Positions 13,058 through 24,316 of a stretch of DNA of 64,000 bases are shown here, piece after piece. This stretch comes from Polyodon spathula. Taxonomy: Eukaryota > Chordata > Actinopteri > Acipenseriformes > Polyodontidae. The DNA lies in NCBI RefSeq assembly GCF_017654505.1, contig NC_054545.1:11992047-12056046 (forward strand). The letters are read 5' to 3'. How positions within the stretch are numbered: position 1 is the first letter of the stretch; each line of letters opens with the position of its first letter. The position numbers were made by a program, and so were the translations under genes. The notes under the pieces are model-generated. The model searched no databases, was not told where the DNA came from, and was given only the letters and a program-made list of their open reading frames with translations.

Positions 13058-14023
13058 TTTGTCAGTGTGATTGAGCAGATGCAGACAGAAGAATAGGCAT
13101 CCAGCCTGATTTCAAACTTCAATGATCCAACTACCTCTGACATCATTGTGCACTATCTTCAACTTCTAAGCTCTGAAGATTAAATGTATACATTCATCTA
13201 CAGTAAGCAAAAAAGCTACCATTCACTTGCATGAATACATTGTTTTAATGAGACATATTGCCCTCTAGTGGTCACAGATTTACTTTTTGCAGACAAGCAT
13301 TTAAAGGGTGTTTATTCTAGTACTGCACTTCTAATCAATTTTACAGTTTTCGTGATATTAGTTTTATTGTTATTTCAGTTTCACCTACTTTAAATGTTGG
13401 ATAACATTAAACCAGTGCACACACTTACATAGAGTCTAAGTTAAAATATATATAAAATCAACTGCAATACTGAAGTGCGCATAGGAGGCTGTGTAGACTG
13501 ACACTATCAGGGCACATCAGGACTCTAAAACAGCAGAAATACATGGACTATATGCAGTTATTTACTTATTCCACAGCAGTAACCTGTAGAACCACCTAAT
13601 AGACAATATTGTGCGTACAAGCCCTTCTGCTCCTTTATACTATTATCAATCTTGGTTTGCAGTATTTCAATTCATAAGCAGACAAAAATAACAAGGTTTG
13701 TAAATGTTTTTCAAGATTGAAATAACATGTACTGTATTCAAACTAAATTTACATTTTGTTGTTTTTACAAATGTCTATATCTATATTTCAATCTGCAGGA
13801 TGTGGAGACTATGGAACTTGAATGCGATCACGTTCAGATTCTTGCTCTTTCTCAGGCCCTTGGTATAAATATTCAAACTGAATGCCTGGAAGGAGCAGAC
13901 CGCAATCTTAACCATCACATTATACCTGACAGATCAACACCCACTGTTCACCTACTGTACAAACCAGCACACTACGATATACTTTACAGTGGTTCAGTTG
14001 AAGACAGTCCCAGTAGCTTATAG
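13058..14023 (+). pseudogene. OTUB2: OTUB2-like otubain, decayed 3' exons
   Basis: Otubains are OTU-family cysteine deubiquitinases. Two exon-like blocks remain. Block 1 starts after a T-rich acceptor (cag 13055-13057) and reads FVSVIEQMQTEE-stop-ASSLISNFNDPTTSDIIVHY; it follows the otubain IEQ...FND..TSD..V.YLRLL segment but has TAG at 13094-13096 and TAA at 13181-13183. Block 2 (13799-14023) follows a normal acceptor and is open to its own stop. It includes ECDHVQILALSQALG, NHHIIP and VHLLYKPAHYDILYSG, which match the otubain C-terminus and keep the catalytic His of HYDILY. The end is extended by a short Ser-rich tail. The part between YLQLL and DVETM and all upstream exons, including the catalytic Cys, were not found. 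Position between ASB2 and DDX24 is where human OTUB2 lies. I call it a pseudogene or decayed duplicate; an assembly error is possible. Confidence 0.72.
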
Positions 14024-15222
14024 GTAACTGAACTAGACTGAAGCGATACCTCTAAATCAGCACATTCCAAAGTGAACATGTTTAGAAGTATCTGTGAAAG
14101 CTCACTTAAATACATGTATATGTATACCGTAGACCAAAAACTGTTCAAGCTCTATCATTACCGTACTGCTGTGTAATTATTAGGAACTACTTTGTTTATT
14201 TTCAAAACATATGATACACAAATTATGAACAATGATCACAATCTTTATTGTAGGGATGTAGTTGTGAAACTGCAAAATAGTTACCAAGGTCACAATTTAG
14301 TCTAATATAAAAAGCATCAGAATTAAAGGTTTTTAAAAAACTGCATGCACCTGACTTGCATTAATACATGAACAACATGTGGTGAACTGTTATACTGATC
14401 CAAAATGTTTATATAATTAAAGGTTATTAAAGTAAAACATCTCACATGAGCCTTTTCAGTATTATTTCTGTGTTAAATGCTGGGGAGCGTCATAATCGTT
14501 TAAACAGTGGTATTTAAACCACAGCTGTTTTGAGTCATTGGATATATACCCCACCTTCTGGTAATATGGGTGTCTCGACACTATTTATCTTTTTTTATAA
14601 TGGGCGTCCATGACGAAAATAGTAAATTAGACATTGACTGAACATTGACCTGTGTACTAATGAAAGTGTTTATTTATGTACAGTCCATGCAGATTACAGA
14701 AGTTTCATGTCCCAGTAATATTAAGAAATACATTTTTTTTTTTTTAATTCGTCTATCACACTTATTACACTGTTAAACTGCATGAATCTAATTACTGTCG
14801 ATTTGTGTGTAGTAATATCCATTTTATAGATGTTCATGTAAAGCTTCTTAAATAGATTTATTTTTTTACACACACTGTTGTATTTAACCCATTATTCTGT
14901 ATGGCACTGTTAAGTTACAGTAAACTGCAACAGAACAAAAAATCAATCTTATTTAAACTTCTCTTGATAAGACTTGTTTCCCCACTGATCACATTTCCCC
15001 CCAGTCCCTTTCACTCACATAGTAAGTTAAATAATCCTAAATTAATATAAGTGAAAAACTAGACATTATGATATTGTTAAAAATAACACACGTTTCTGAT
15101 TTCTTTTGTGTTTGTACATCAATTAAAAAGAAATTCTGTGTTTCTCTTCTGTTTTATACTGAAGTAGTAATCCGTACAGTATTCTCTCCCCAAGAGATTA
15201 CATATGTATACAAGAAACTGTG
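14024..15222. other. Intergenic interval between OTUB2-like remnant and DDX24 3' end
   Basis: AT-rich sequence with no recognisable exon or RNA gene. It may include old OTUB2-like 3' UTR. Confidence 0.5.
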
Positions 15223-15228
15223 TTTATT
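15223..15228 (-). terminator. DDX24 polyadenylation signal AATAAA
   Basis: tttatt on the plus strand is AATAAA on the minus strand, about 34 nt past the DDX24 stop codon. The implied 3' UTR is very short. A more distal site is not excluded. Confidence 0.55.
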
Positions 15229-15261
15229 GTGCAATAGTTATTTCTGCTGCTGCTTCTATTG

Positions 15262-18200
15262 TTATTTCTTCTTGTCCTTCTTTTTCTGGTTGGTTACAGT
15301 AATCAGTGCAGTTTCTTCCCTTGCTGGCAGCTCAGGCAGGGTCAGTTTGCCCATTTGCGTCGGGTATCTGGTTTTCATGGTGTTTTTGAAAATGGGCTGT
15401 GAAAGCAAGTGTTTCAAATGCAGTTTCATGCCTTTCATCATCATCATCTTTTGCCTGTCCTCAAATTCATCCTGACCTCCCCCTGAAAAGACAGGAAGCA
15501 CACTTGAGATCTGCGGTTCGATTACAGAGAGTACAGAGTGGGATGATAGAACATCAAGTGAAAAGAAAATTATAAAATCATTCCGTCATCTGGGGGTTTT
15601 CAACACATTACAACAGTTTACAATTATATAGCACAGTTATATTATTGTGAATGGGTTATAACTGAGCGTAAATAAGCTTCAATTATCCTTGCACCAATGT
15701 TAACCTCAAATCCAGACGCTCCCGTATTCTAGCAAAAAGAAATTGAAGACTGAAAGTACAGTTCTACATCAGGAATAAAAACTGGCTGGTCCCCATTTTT
15801 TTAAATAAATACACTGAGAAGCATCACTAGGCTAACCTTTAAATGTCACTTTTCTGTAAAGGCTTGTTATTTCCAATTACCCCGCTCTGCTTGAACTGAA
15901 AGCATAATACACTCATAACATCTGTACAAAACATTCTACAAGCTTTAATACCAAGCAGAATACTATAGAAAAAGGTGTGAGGTATATTATACCAGCCATA
16001 GTTCAGCTCTTTTATAGTGGAGCACACACTTACCTATTAAAACATCCTCATCCAGGTCTATTTCTAGTGCTTCGGCAGCTTTCTGAAACCAGGAATTGTG
16101 TTGCTTTGCTCGGCCGCTGTGATACTCAATTTTCTCAATTTTTCTTGCCACTTTCACACGTTCCTGTAAGGAAACACAAGTTTTGTAAAGAGCGTTTTAG
16201 AATCTAAGTTTGCAAGGTTCATGCAAAAATTCATGTCAGAAAACCCCTCTTGCTGTTTTCTCAACAAGTAATTTGTTATATAGTGAATCTAACAGAAGCA
16301 GAGCGCATAGTACTAGTTATAGTCTCAGCTAGTTATAGTGATAGACCACATACCTTTATTGCTGCCATACATTTTGTCTGTATTGGAAAGAGAGGCAGCT
16401 CTTCATCTTTTCCCAGTGTCCTGTATATTTTCCTGAAATTCATCACATCATCTGGTCCAATCAAGAGCAAACTGAGACCTTCCTTTGTGGCCCGGGCTGT
16501 TCTGCCACTTCTGTGCACGTAGGTCTCGGATGTCCGAGGGACCTAGAGAAACGGAGAGGACAAACACTTTTGATTGCAATCTCTAAAAAGTGGAAACGTG
16601 TTATAACAGCCTGATCCCAGGTTAAAGCTATCCTTTACAATGAGTTATTATGCATACTATATATCAGTACTGTATTGTAAGTGAACTGTGTTTGAAATGT
16701 TCAAATATAATGACTAAGCGATGTCAAACAACTGCCGATAAACTTGAGACTATATAAAAAAAAAGTTTGCTTTTAGTTAAAACACACTTAATACATTTTA
16801 CAAGTTATTAGTTATAATATCTGACTTAATACCTGGTAATGGATAACATGTTGCACATCTGGAATGTCAAGTCCACGAGCAGCCACATCTGTTGTGAGCA
16901 GAACACAACTGCAGGGGGTAAAATAAAAGTAATGTTAATGCTGTTTTCAAGAAGGCATAGTTGATCTGGTAATCTTAGTGTGTATATAGTAGTGACTGTA
17001 CAGGGTAGGCTAATTTATTTCAATAAGTATTCAGTCATTCCATATATACAGTACCCAAATGCTGTGAACATGTAGTCTTGCAAACTTACAGAACTGTGAT
17101 TTATACAAATGTAGCATTGGGGTTTGGCTTATTGGGGTTTTACTAATTGGTTACACATATTGCAGGTATAATACAATTTCAACGTTTAACCCTAAAGTTT
17201 AAATACTGAAGAAAAAGTAGCTGAATCTATTTACACCTAGATCAAAATCAAAAGTGAGAACACTAACCTCTCTCTTTCAGCAAATCTCTCCAGGTTCTTC
17301 AGTCTTTGCTTCTGGTGCATGTTAGCATGTAGTGGGAGCGGGGTGCAGTCCAGAATGGTGAGCAGCGCGTTGAGGCGCTTGATGCAGTCAATGCTGTTGG
17401 CGAAGACCATGGTTCGCGCAGGATACTGCAGCAGGAAGTAGTACAGGTAGAAGTCCTTCTCGTCCGTGTCACAGTGGATGCGTGTCTCTGTTAGGCTCTC
17501 CACTGTGGCTTCCTTCCTGGTCAGGTCGATAATCTTGGGCTTGGATTTGATCCCCACTTTCCCCATCAGTGTCTCCAGCTTGCTCTCCTTGTCTATCTTC
17601 TTCCCCTTCTTTTTCTGTAATATCCTCGTCGGGGCCTCGTGAACCATGGTCAGCGTGGCAGAGAACACAAAGTTCTGCCTCTTGGGGTTGAATTCAGTGT
17701 CATTTAACATCTCCAAGAGCTGGGACAGTTCCGCAAAGTGTCCCTTCTCAACCATCCGGTCTGCTTCATCAATCACAAGGCATCTAGGTATTAGAGGGGA
17801 GATTAGAATAGGGTTACACACGCCAAACATACAGCCTGAAAAAATTATTTAATACAACCTGGGGGTCCAGCAATCAAGCTTGATAAAATTATGAATTTGT
17901 AATAACCAATTCAGTTACTATTTATTTTGTATTTATTTATTTTTTGTAATATGGGTGAAAAACAATATACAGAAAAGGGTACATTCGAGCTCAATTTCTG
18001 ATGAGGTTGTTCCTTTTCCTATTATAAACCACATGAGATTGAGAAAATGGTGCCCAGTGTAAAAGAAGAGCTATGTAACTCATATCACACATGGCGAGAA
18101 AGTGTCTGAAGGTTGTAAAAATGCCCAGTTTCATGAATCTGTGACTTAGACAAAAAAATGAAGTTATCATTTTGAAGCATGTTTCAGCAAAAAATATCAG

Positions 18201-20279
18201 ACAGACAAGTTGTTTTCTATAAGTGGTCCACTGGTCCAGATTTATTTTTAGTACTATACTTTTTAAAAGTTGTCTTTATAGGTAGGTGGTTTTTAATGCT
18301 ACACATTACAACTCTAGTTTAATATTTCGAAACTACTAAACTTTTCATACCTACAATGTTTATAAACAAATTGGAGGAATAATTACATTCAGACATAGGA
18401 ATAATGTATTTTATGTAAAACAATGTTTAAAATACAGAGCCATGTATGCAGTGATCACAAGACATTTTAATTAAGGAACGTGGGCATTACAGAATCCATA
18501 TCAAGAGTAACAAGCTACACACTGTGTGCCATCTGATACCAGCTGCTTCCTTGATAATGTCAGTGAGTGCTTCTAACCATAGATAACATACCTGAGCCGT
18601 TTGAGATTTGAGAGGTGCGGATGTCTTTCCCTAATTAGCTCCCAGAGGCGTCCGGGTGTTGCGATCACTATCTCTGGCCTGCGATTTAACACTCTCCCTT
18701 GCTTCTGAGGAGCCATTCCCCCCACCACAATGGCAGTCTTGATACCTAAAGACAGACAGCAGTTTATTGGTGACTTTCATTGGTTATTAGCACTGACGCT
18801 ACCTTCTACACATTACAAGTCATACATTTTGGGACTTGATAATCCTCTTTTTTTTCCCATTAAAAATAAAAAGAACAGGGAGCCCCAAGTGGTGCATCCA
18901 GCAAAGGCACTCCGCGTGGAGTACAGGATGCGTCCTCTGGCCTGAAGATCGCAGGTTCGAATCCAGGCTATGTCATTGCCAACCGTGACCGGGGGTTCCT
19001 AGGGGGCAGCGCACAATTGGCCGAGCACCGCCTGGGTAGGAAGGGCTTAGGTCGGCAGGGCAATCCACGGTTCACCGCACACCAGCTACCCCTGTGGCTG
19101 ATAGGGCACTTGCAGGTCTGCAGTGGAGCCATTCAGATCTGTGTTGTCCTCTGGCACTACAGGTCTGATGGCTTCGCTGTGGATCCGGAGTGCGAAAAAA
19201 TGATGGATTGGCAGGAACACATTTTGGAGGACGCGTGTTTCAGCCTCCGTTTCCCAGAGTCGTCGAAGGAGTTGCAGCAATAAACCAGGATAAAAATAAT
19301 AATTAGGCATTTCAAATTGGGGAGAAAACCAGGGTAAAAACTTTTGGCGACAACTAAATTGAAAAGTAAAAAAAATAAATAAAAATAAGAAAACAGAACA
19401 AGAACAATATTTTTCTCTAAAAATAGAATACATAAAACTGGCTATTTTGCATTGATTATTTCTGCACAGAAATACAGTACAAAAATCTATTTGAATATGC
19501 TGGTGGATATACTTGTACAAACAGAATTCTTTATATCCTTTTACTGACCTGTAAACTTTGCAATGGCATCTATGTGATGTTTAACCTGGACAGCCAGTTC
19601 TCTGGTTGGGGTCAGGACAAGCCCCAGTAACGGGTTCTTTTCAAACAAATCTTTGGTCTTGGCACTCTTGTCAGTAGTTTCAGTCGTTTCAAAATCAAAC
19701 TCCACGTTTTCAATCACTTTGACACATCCGGTCTGCTGGGAGTCCTCCTCCACCTCACTGTCTTCCTCACCCTGCACATCCTCTTCCTCTGTCAAAACTG
19801 CAATGTCAGGCTGATCAGAGGGTTCCTTCAGCCCTGATGGTATGACTTGGTCATCTTCATCAGTCTCTTCGGTGGGATTATCCTGGCTGTCAAGTGCCTC
19901 TTTGCTCTGAGCATCCCGAGCTTTCCGCCACTCCAGAATCATGTGGATCATCGGAATGCCAAAAGACAGAGTTTTCCCGCTTCCTGGATTGGGAAAGAGA
20001 CAAGAGAAGATAGGGGTTCAACGACTGCTTTCTTACTTTTTAAACAGCTCTTCATACCATGACACCTTTCTATATCAGGCCACAGTCTCAATGCGTTAAT
20101 TTCACTTTTTTTCTATACTCGCTCTAAATCTGGGTGCATTTGCATGCATTGTCAGGACAGTGCCTGCAGCTTATGATCAAATTGTGGTAGTCAAGGAGTC
20201 CTAATTAAGACTTGGATAAGAGACTTACAAAGAACAGCAGGCTCTGTAGAAAGTGTTGCAGATTTTACTGTATGGACTA

Positions 20280-20354
<75 letters not shown>

Positions 20355-21390
20355 AATTCCTTAGGAAGATTGTGTAATTGTTTTCTCTCCGTAAATTGTA
20401 TTACAATAAACATTAAACTGCCTGCTGGCGCTCAGGCTGATGCCAAGGAAACAAAGTGTTTTCAATACCCTGAAAGCTGCAGTTCATGATTTAGACTGAA
20501 TTAGTCTTATTTTATACAAAACAAAAACAAAAAAAAACACATGGCTAGACATTCAAAATGGCTATTGTTGCAGCTGTTACCTTCTGTGATATCCCAAAGT
20601 TACTGAGGTTTAGTTTCACAAAGGAGATTAGAAGTCACTTACCTGTTTCAGCAGCGCCTAAAATGTCCATCTTGTCTCTGATTGCAGGGGGCAAGGCCAG
20701 GGCTTGAATAGGCGTAGGTGCATTAAAACCTAGCGAGCCCAACGCCTTAAGGACAGGCTCTGGAACAAACAGATCCTTCCATGCCGAGACGTCACAATCC
20801 TGACCAGATGACCTAAAGGGGCCTGCATTCGTCCAGTTTTCCACCTTCTTCTTAGATTTTGGCTGTTGAGCAACATTTGGATTGGTTGTTGATTTCTTCT
20901 GCCTTTTATTCTTTTTCTTTTTCTTTTTGGTCACCTTTTCAGGTTCCACGGTATCCTCTTCTCCACTGTCCACTGGTTCATCTAGGGACACTTCTTGAGT
21001 ATCACTGAGGACCTTGCTGTCTTGCGCATCATCATTGCTATCAAAAGTGGCATCATCTGTAGACTCTGCCAGTTGCTTTTTCTTTTTCACGTTCTTCTTT
21101 TTCTTCTTCTTAGCCGTCTGCTGTGACTCCCCAGTGTCGTCTTCACTCACTTGATTGTCTGAATCCTCTCCATCGTCAGCTTTTCTTTTCTTTGCCACCT
21201 TCTCCATAGCGTTAGAACTGAACAGGCTGTAGTCTGTGAGCTCTTCAAAGCACACTAATCCTCCCATGTCCTCCTCCGAGAAAAGACTGGCGTCCATCTC
21301 CACTGGCGTCCAGGTTCCCTTCACCTGGATTCCCCGCTTGGATTTGGCAGGAGACCGAAAGGTCTTTTGCTTTGATTTCTTTATCTTCAT
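15262..21390 (-). CDS. DDX24: DDX24 ATP-dependent DEAD-box RNA helicase
   Basis: Nucleolar DEAD-box helicase linked to ribosome biogenesis. Coding exons, 5' to 3': 21390-20643, 19983-19549, 18745-18592, 17783-17268, 16908-16833, 16542-16354, 16163-16034, 15482-15262. All junctions are GT-AG and the phases agree, giving 822 codons plus stop (human about 859). Visible motifs: Lys-rich acidic N-terminus with nuclear-localisation-like runs; Q motif (FNAPTPIQ); motif I AAETGSGKT spanning the exon 1/2 junction; Ia PTRELAVQV; Ib TPGR; II DEAD ([11 protein letters not shown]); [35 protein letters not shown] poorly conserved acidic insert, rich in Glu, Asp and Ser, separates motifs I and Ia, as in mammalian DDX24. 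The C-terminus ends in a basic KKKDKKK tail. ATG 21390 is 5 nt after an acceptor (TTATAG), so the 5' UTR is split. Intron 2 carries a SINE and intron 1 a TA tract. Confidence 0.96.
18886..19390 (+). mobile_element. tRNA-derived SINE in DDX24 intron 2
   Basis: The head (18890-18970) is tRNA-like and carries an exact pol III B box, ggttcgaatcc (18954-18964), after a tRNA-like 5' half. A GC-richer body of about 300 bp follows, then a 3' part including aaattggggagaaaac and gcgacaactaaatt, and an A/T-rich tail (about 19367-19390). It is antisense to DDX24. Base composition differs sharply from the flanking intron, and the open frames on both strands of it are artefacts. From memory, closely similar elements are abundant in acipenseriform fish; that family assignment is unchecked. 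The 5' edge and target duplication are approximate because the flanks are A-rich. Confidence 0.82.
20281..20349. repeat. (TA)n microsatellite in DDX24 intron 1
   Basis: About 69 bp of nearly pure TA; it yields IYIYIY frames on both strands. Confidence 0.95.
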
Positions 21391-22223
21391 TTTACCTATA
21401 ACGAAAAGAAAATCAGAGACAGTAAAGTCAGTATTGCTGTCCTCAACTTCTTATCTACTTAATGTTTTACCCTGGATACCACTTCAGTAGTGGTCAGTTG
21501 GTGCATCTGTAATTAAACAGATCATTCAGATAGGTGGTCAGCTCCAGCAGCAAGGGTATCCCAAGATAATAAGCTAACTTGGGGTAGGCCTGTATACATA
21601 AATGCAAGAATTTGATTAATGAGACACTGCAGAAATCATGTAGCTAGAGCATTTTAGTTTCTAATTCTTTTCAATCCAACAGTCCACTCAAATATTCAGT
21701 TAATGTGCCCAAACGTTTATACTTTGATTACGTACACAGATCAGTTAGTCATAATGGAATTCACATTTTTCAAAGCAGTGTTTTAGAACATCTGCAGAAA
21801 CATGATAAATTAATGTCACAGACTAAGCTGACATTCGACTTTGTTTACACGTATAAAGACGCGTGTTGTTTCAATTTTATACAAGATAAAGTTCACCTTC
21901 CATGAACCACTGGAAACTTTGCTTAACAGGCATGGGCTTTCTACAATCTTCATTTCTGAAGTATGTCAAAAGTCAATGTGGGGTAATGCATACGACTAGT
22001 ACTGACAATATGTTAATCAAATACAGAAGTGTAAATGAAGTACCCCATATGCAACAGTAGCTACTGTAAAGCTTTTCAGTTAGATCGTTCTTTTACAGCA
22101 TGTGAGCCACGCTGTGTTGAACTTGTAAACACGTTAAATTCTGATAATGTTTACCAACAGTGTCTATCACATGTAATAATAATATGAATTGATCTTTAAA
22201 ACATAAATATACATTACAGTTAC

Positions 22224-22350
22224 CTAATAGTATTAACTCCAACTTCTTTCAAGTCGTTATTTTCCCGACTTTACTGTTAATATCCGCATGCGCAAATAGA
22301 GCAGAACTGACGCATGACACGAGGGCGCCGCCATGACGGTCTACGTCATT
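22224..22350 (-). promoter_or_regulatory. DDX24 noncoding first exon and housekeeping-type promoter
   Basis: A minus-strand donor ATTAG|GTAACTG (exon end 22224) fits the acceptor just before the DDX24 ATG, so a noncoding first exon should start upstream near 22300. This is a rare CpG-containing patch in AT-rich DNA. It holds an NRF1-like core (gcatgcgca, 22286-22294), a YY1 core (ATGGCGGC on the minus strand, 22327-22334) and a CRE/ATF-like tacgtca (22342-22348). YY1 sites commonly sit at or just downstream of starts in TATA-less ribosome-biogenesis genes. The start site itself is inferred. Confidence 0.6.
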
Positions 22351-22598
22351 CATAACCAACCAATCAGAGGGGAGTTAACGTCAATAACTTTATTGACAAT
22401 AATGAAAACACAAGCAAAGTCCAGCAGTGCATTCGAACACTATAATAAAGGAATAAAGCAGAAATAAAGCAAAGATGCAGATTTTTAAAACATCGAGGAG
22501 TTTTTATTTTTTTACGTGGAATAGTTTACGCTCAAAAAGCCAATTTCCCATACTACAGATATTGATTACTTGCCCGTTACTAATGAACGGGATGCCTT

Positions 22599-22660
22599 TA
22601 TATATATATATATATATATCTATATTATATATATATATTATCTAATCTATATATATATAT
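22599..22660. repeat. Interrupted (TA)n tract
   Basis: Imperfect TA dinucleotide sequence upstream of the DDX24 promoter. Confidence 0.85.
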
Positions 22661-23366
22661 AATCTCCTCAGTGCATGTAGAAATAAACAAGAAAATCTGT
22701 ACCCTAATATTTGAAATCAAATGTCACTGCTGAGATATCTCTGTTAAGATATATATATACTACAGTTAACACAGGGGTCAGGTTCAGTAGACTACATGAA
22801 TTTACAACGCTTTTCATTATATTTACCAAGCTCTTGATTGAAAGTGTACAGTGTTAACTGGGCAGCATCCAGCAGGGGGCGCAGGATTGTCAATTTACCT
22901 TGTTATTTTTTTTTATTTTATTTTTTTTACATACTGTAGTTGAAAACATTGATAATATATATATAGGGCAGCTGGCTTCATGTGTCCTGAAAAATACTAC
23001 CAGTAAAATAAAAACACTATTTTATGTTTATTTTTCCCCCCGATAAATTATAATTCTTTTTTTTTTAACCTCTTGCTTCTGTAACTGCCACTTTCCATGA
23101 TAAGCGTGATCCTTTGTATGGATTACCAGGTGTCAAGTAAAACAAATTTAGTTGTACGCTTTAAACAGAAACCTTTTGTAAATATTTGTAATTACTAACA
23201 TGAATTGTTACATTTTGCAATACAGCAGTTTGCTCTGCTGGGTGGGCTGGGAAATTTACATCATAGTATTAAAAATGGATAAGTGGACACTCAGTTATTT
23301 CATAAATATGTCTACGACTGACGCAATGTACAAAAAGAATAATAATTTCGTCTCCTTAGTATCCAT

Positions 23367-23654
23367 TTAAGAACGAAATCGTGTGGGATTGTCGTAATCC
23401 CTTGCCTCATTCTGCTGTGCAATGTTGACGTACAGTGCAGTGAGTTTGTCTGGCGAGATCCCTCTGTAGCGCCGCGTCTCCATGGAGACCAGTTTAGCTG
23501 CAGTGTGGTGTGTGTGTGTGGAAGTCAGTCCAGAGAGAGCTCCCTTTCTTGCTTTCTTAGTGATACTACAAGTGTCACCGTTACGGTAGATGTCTACATT
23601 CATGACGTAGATTTTTATTCCTCGAACAGCTTTAAAATTGAACCGTAGGACCAT
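23367..23654 (-). CDS. Unrecognised small ORF between DDX24 and PPP4R4
   Basis: Open frame of 95 codons. The ATG has a good initiation context (A at -3, G at +4) and an in-frame TAA lies 27 nt upstream, so the frame is closed at its 5' end. Composition is balanced rather than low-complexity: a basic N-terminal half, then RRYRGISPDKLTALYVNIAQ followed by an acidic/polar end. There is no signal peptide or membrane segment. A CA-rich stretch encodes THTHH in the middle. I do not recognise a family. It could be a small single-exon gene, one exon of a larger transcript, a relic of a mobile element, or chance. It lies about 1 kb upstream of the DDX24 promoter and divergent from PPP4R4. Confidence 0.35.
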   Translation of the reverse strand: MVLRFNFKAVRGIKIYVMNVDIYRNGDTCSITKKARKGALSGLTSTHTHHTAAKLVSMETRRYRGISPDKLTALYVNIAQQNEARDYDNPTRFRS

Positions 23655-24316
23655 TTTCTCAGCAAAGTGAATCGACGTTTAAATGTGTTTAAATGGCTAG
23701 GTTCAAATCTGCTGTTGAAGGAACTTAAAACAAAATTTGAGATGAAACATCGGCCTGGCCAAAAAAAAAGGGAATAACAGCAAAAACAGGTACCCAAGCT
23801 GGCTAAAGATACAACGGAAAGAAAGCATCAGTCTCAACAAGGTGTTTAATTTTATGCATAGACCAACACAAGCATTTGGGGAGGCTTATATTGGAAGGAA
23901 CAAGACCTCAAGCCAGACTCCTGGATGTATCAAGACCAGGAGGGGCTTTTTCAAACTGTTCAGTGGCGACGTCTTAAATATTATTATTTATTATTATTTT
24001 TATTTTTTTTAAAGAACCACCACATTATTTGATTTCAAATCACTGAAACTTAATTTATGAGCTGAAGAATTAAAAAAAAAAAAAAAACTTTCAGGATAAA
24101 AAAAAAAAAATTGGGTCTCAGTATGCCAATCGTTTAATGAAAACAAAAGACTAAACCTGGTTCTAGATTTAGCCTGGCACCGCTGCAGACATTTGAATAA
24201 GAGCCTTTTAAATCTGAAAGACTTGGTCGTGGGTGAATATCAGTCCCAAGTTATCTCATTATTTGGCTCATGGTGGAGGAATAACAGCAGATAAAAAAAA
24301 ACTAAGTTGGAGCAAA
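23655..24316. other. PPP4R4 5' flank
   Basis: This should contain the PPP4R4 promoter and 5' UTR. I see no TATA box or CpG island. There are A/T runs near 24070-24110. An in-frame upstream ATG at 24233 could add 28 residues to PPP4R4. Confidence 0.4.

Noticed and set aside
19017..19520. Open frames on both strands at 19.0-19.5 kb
   Set aside because: They fall on the SINE in DDX24 intron 2.
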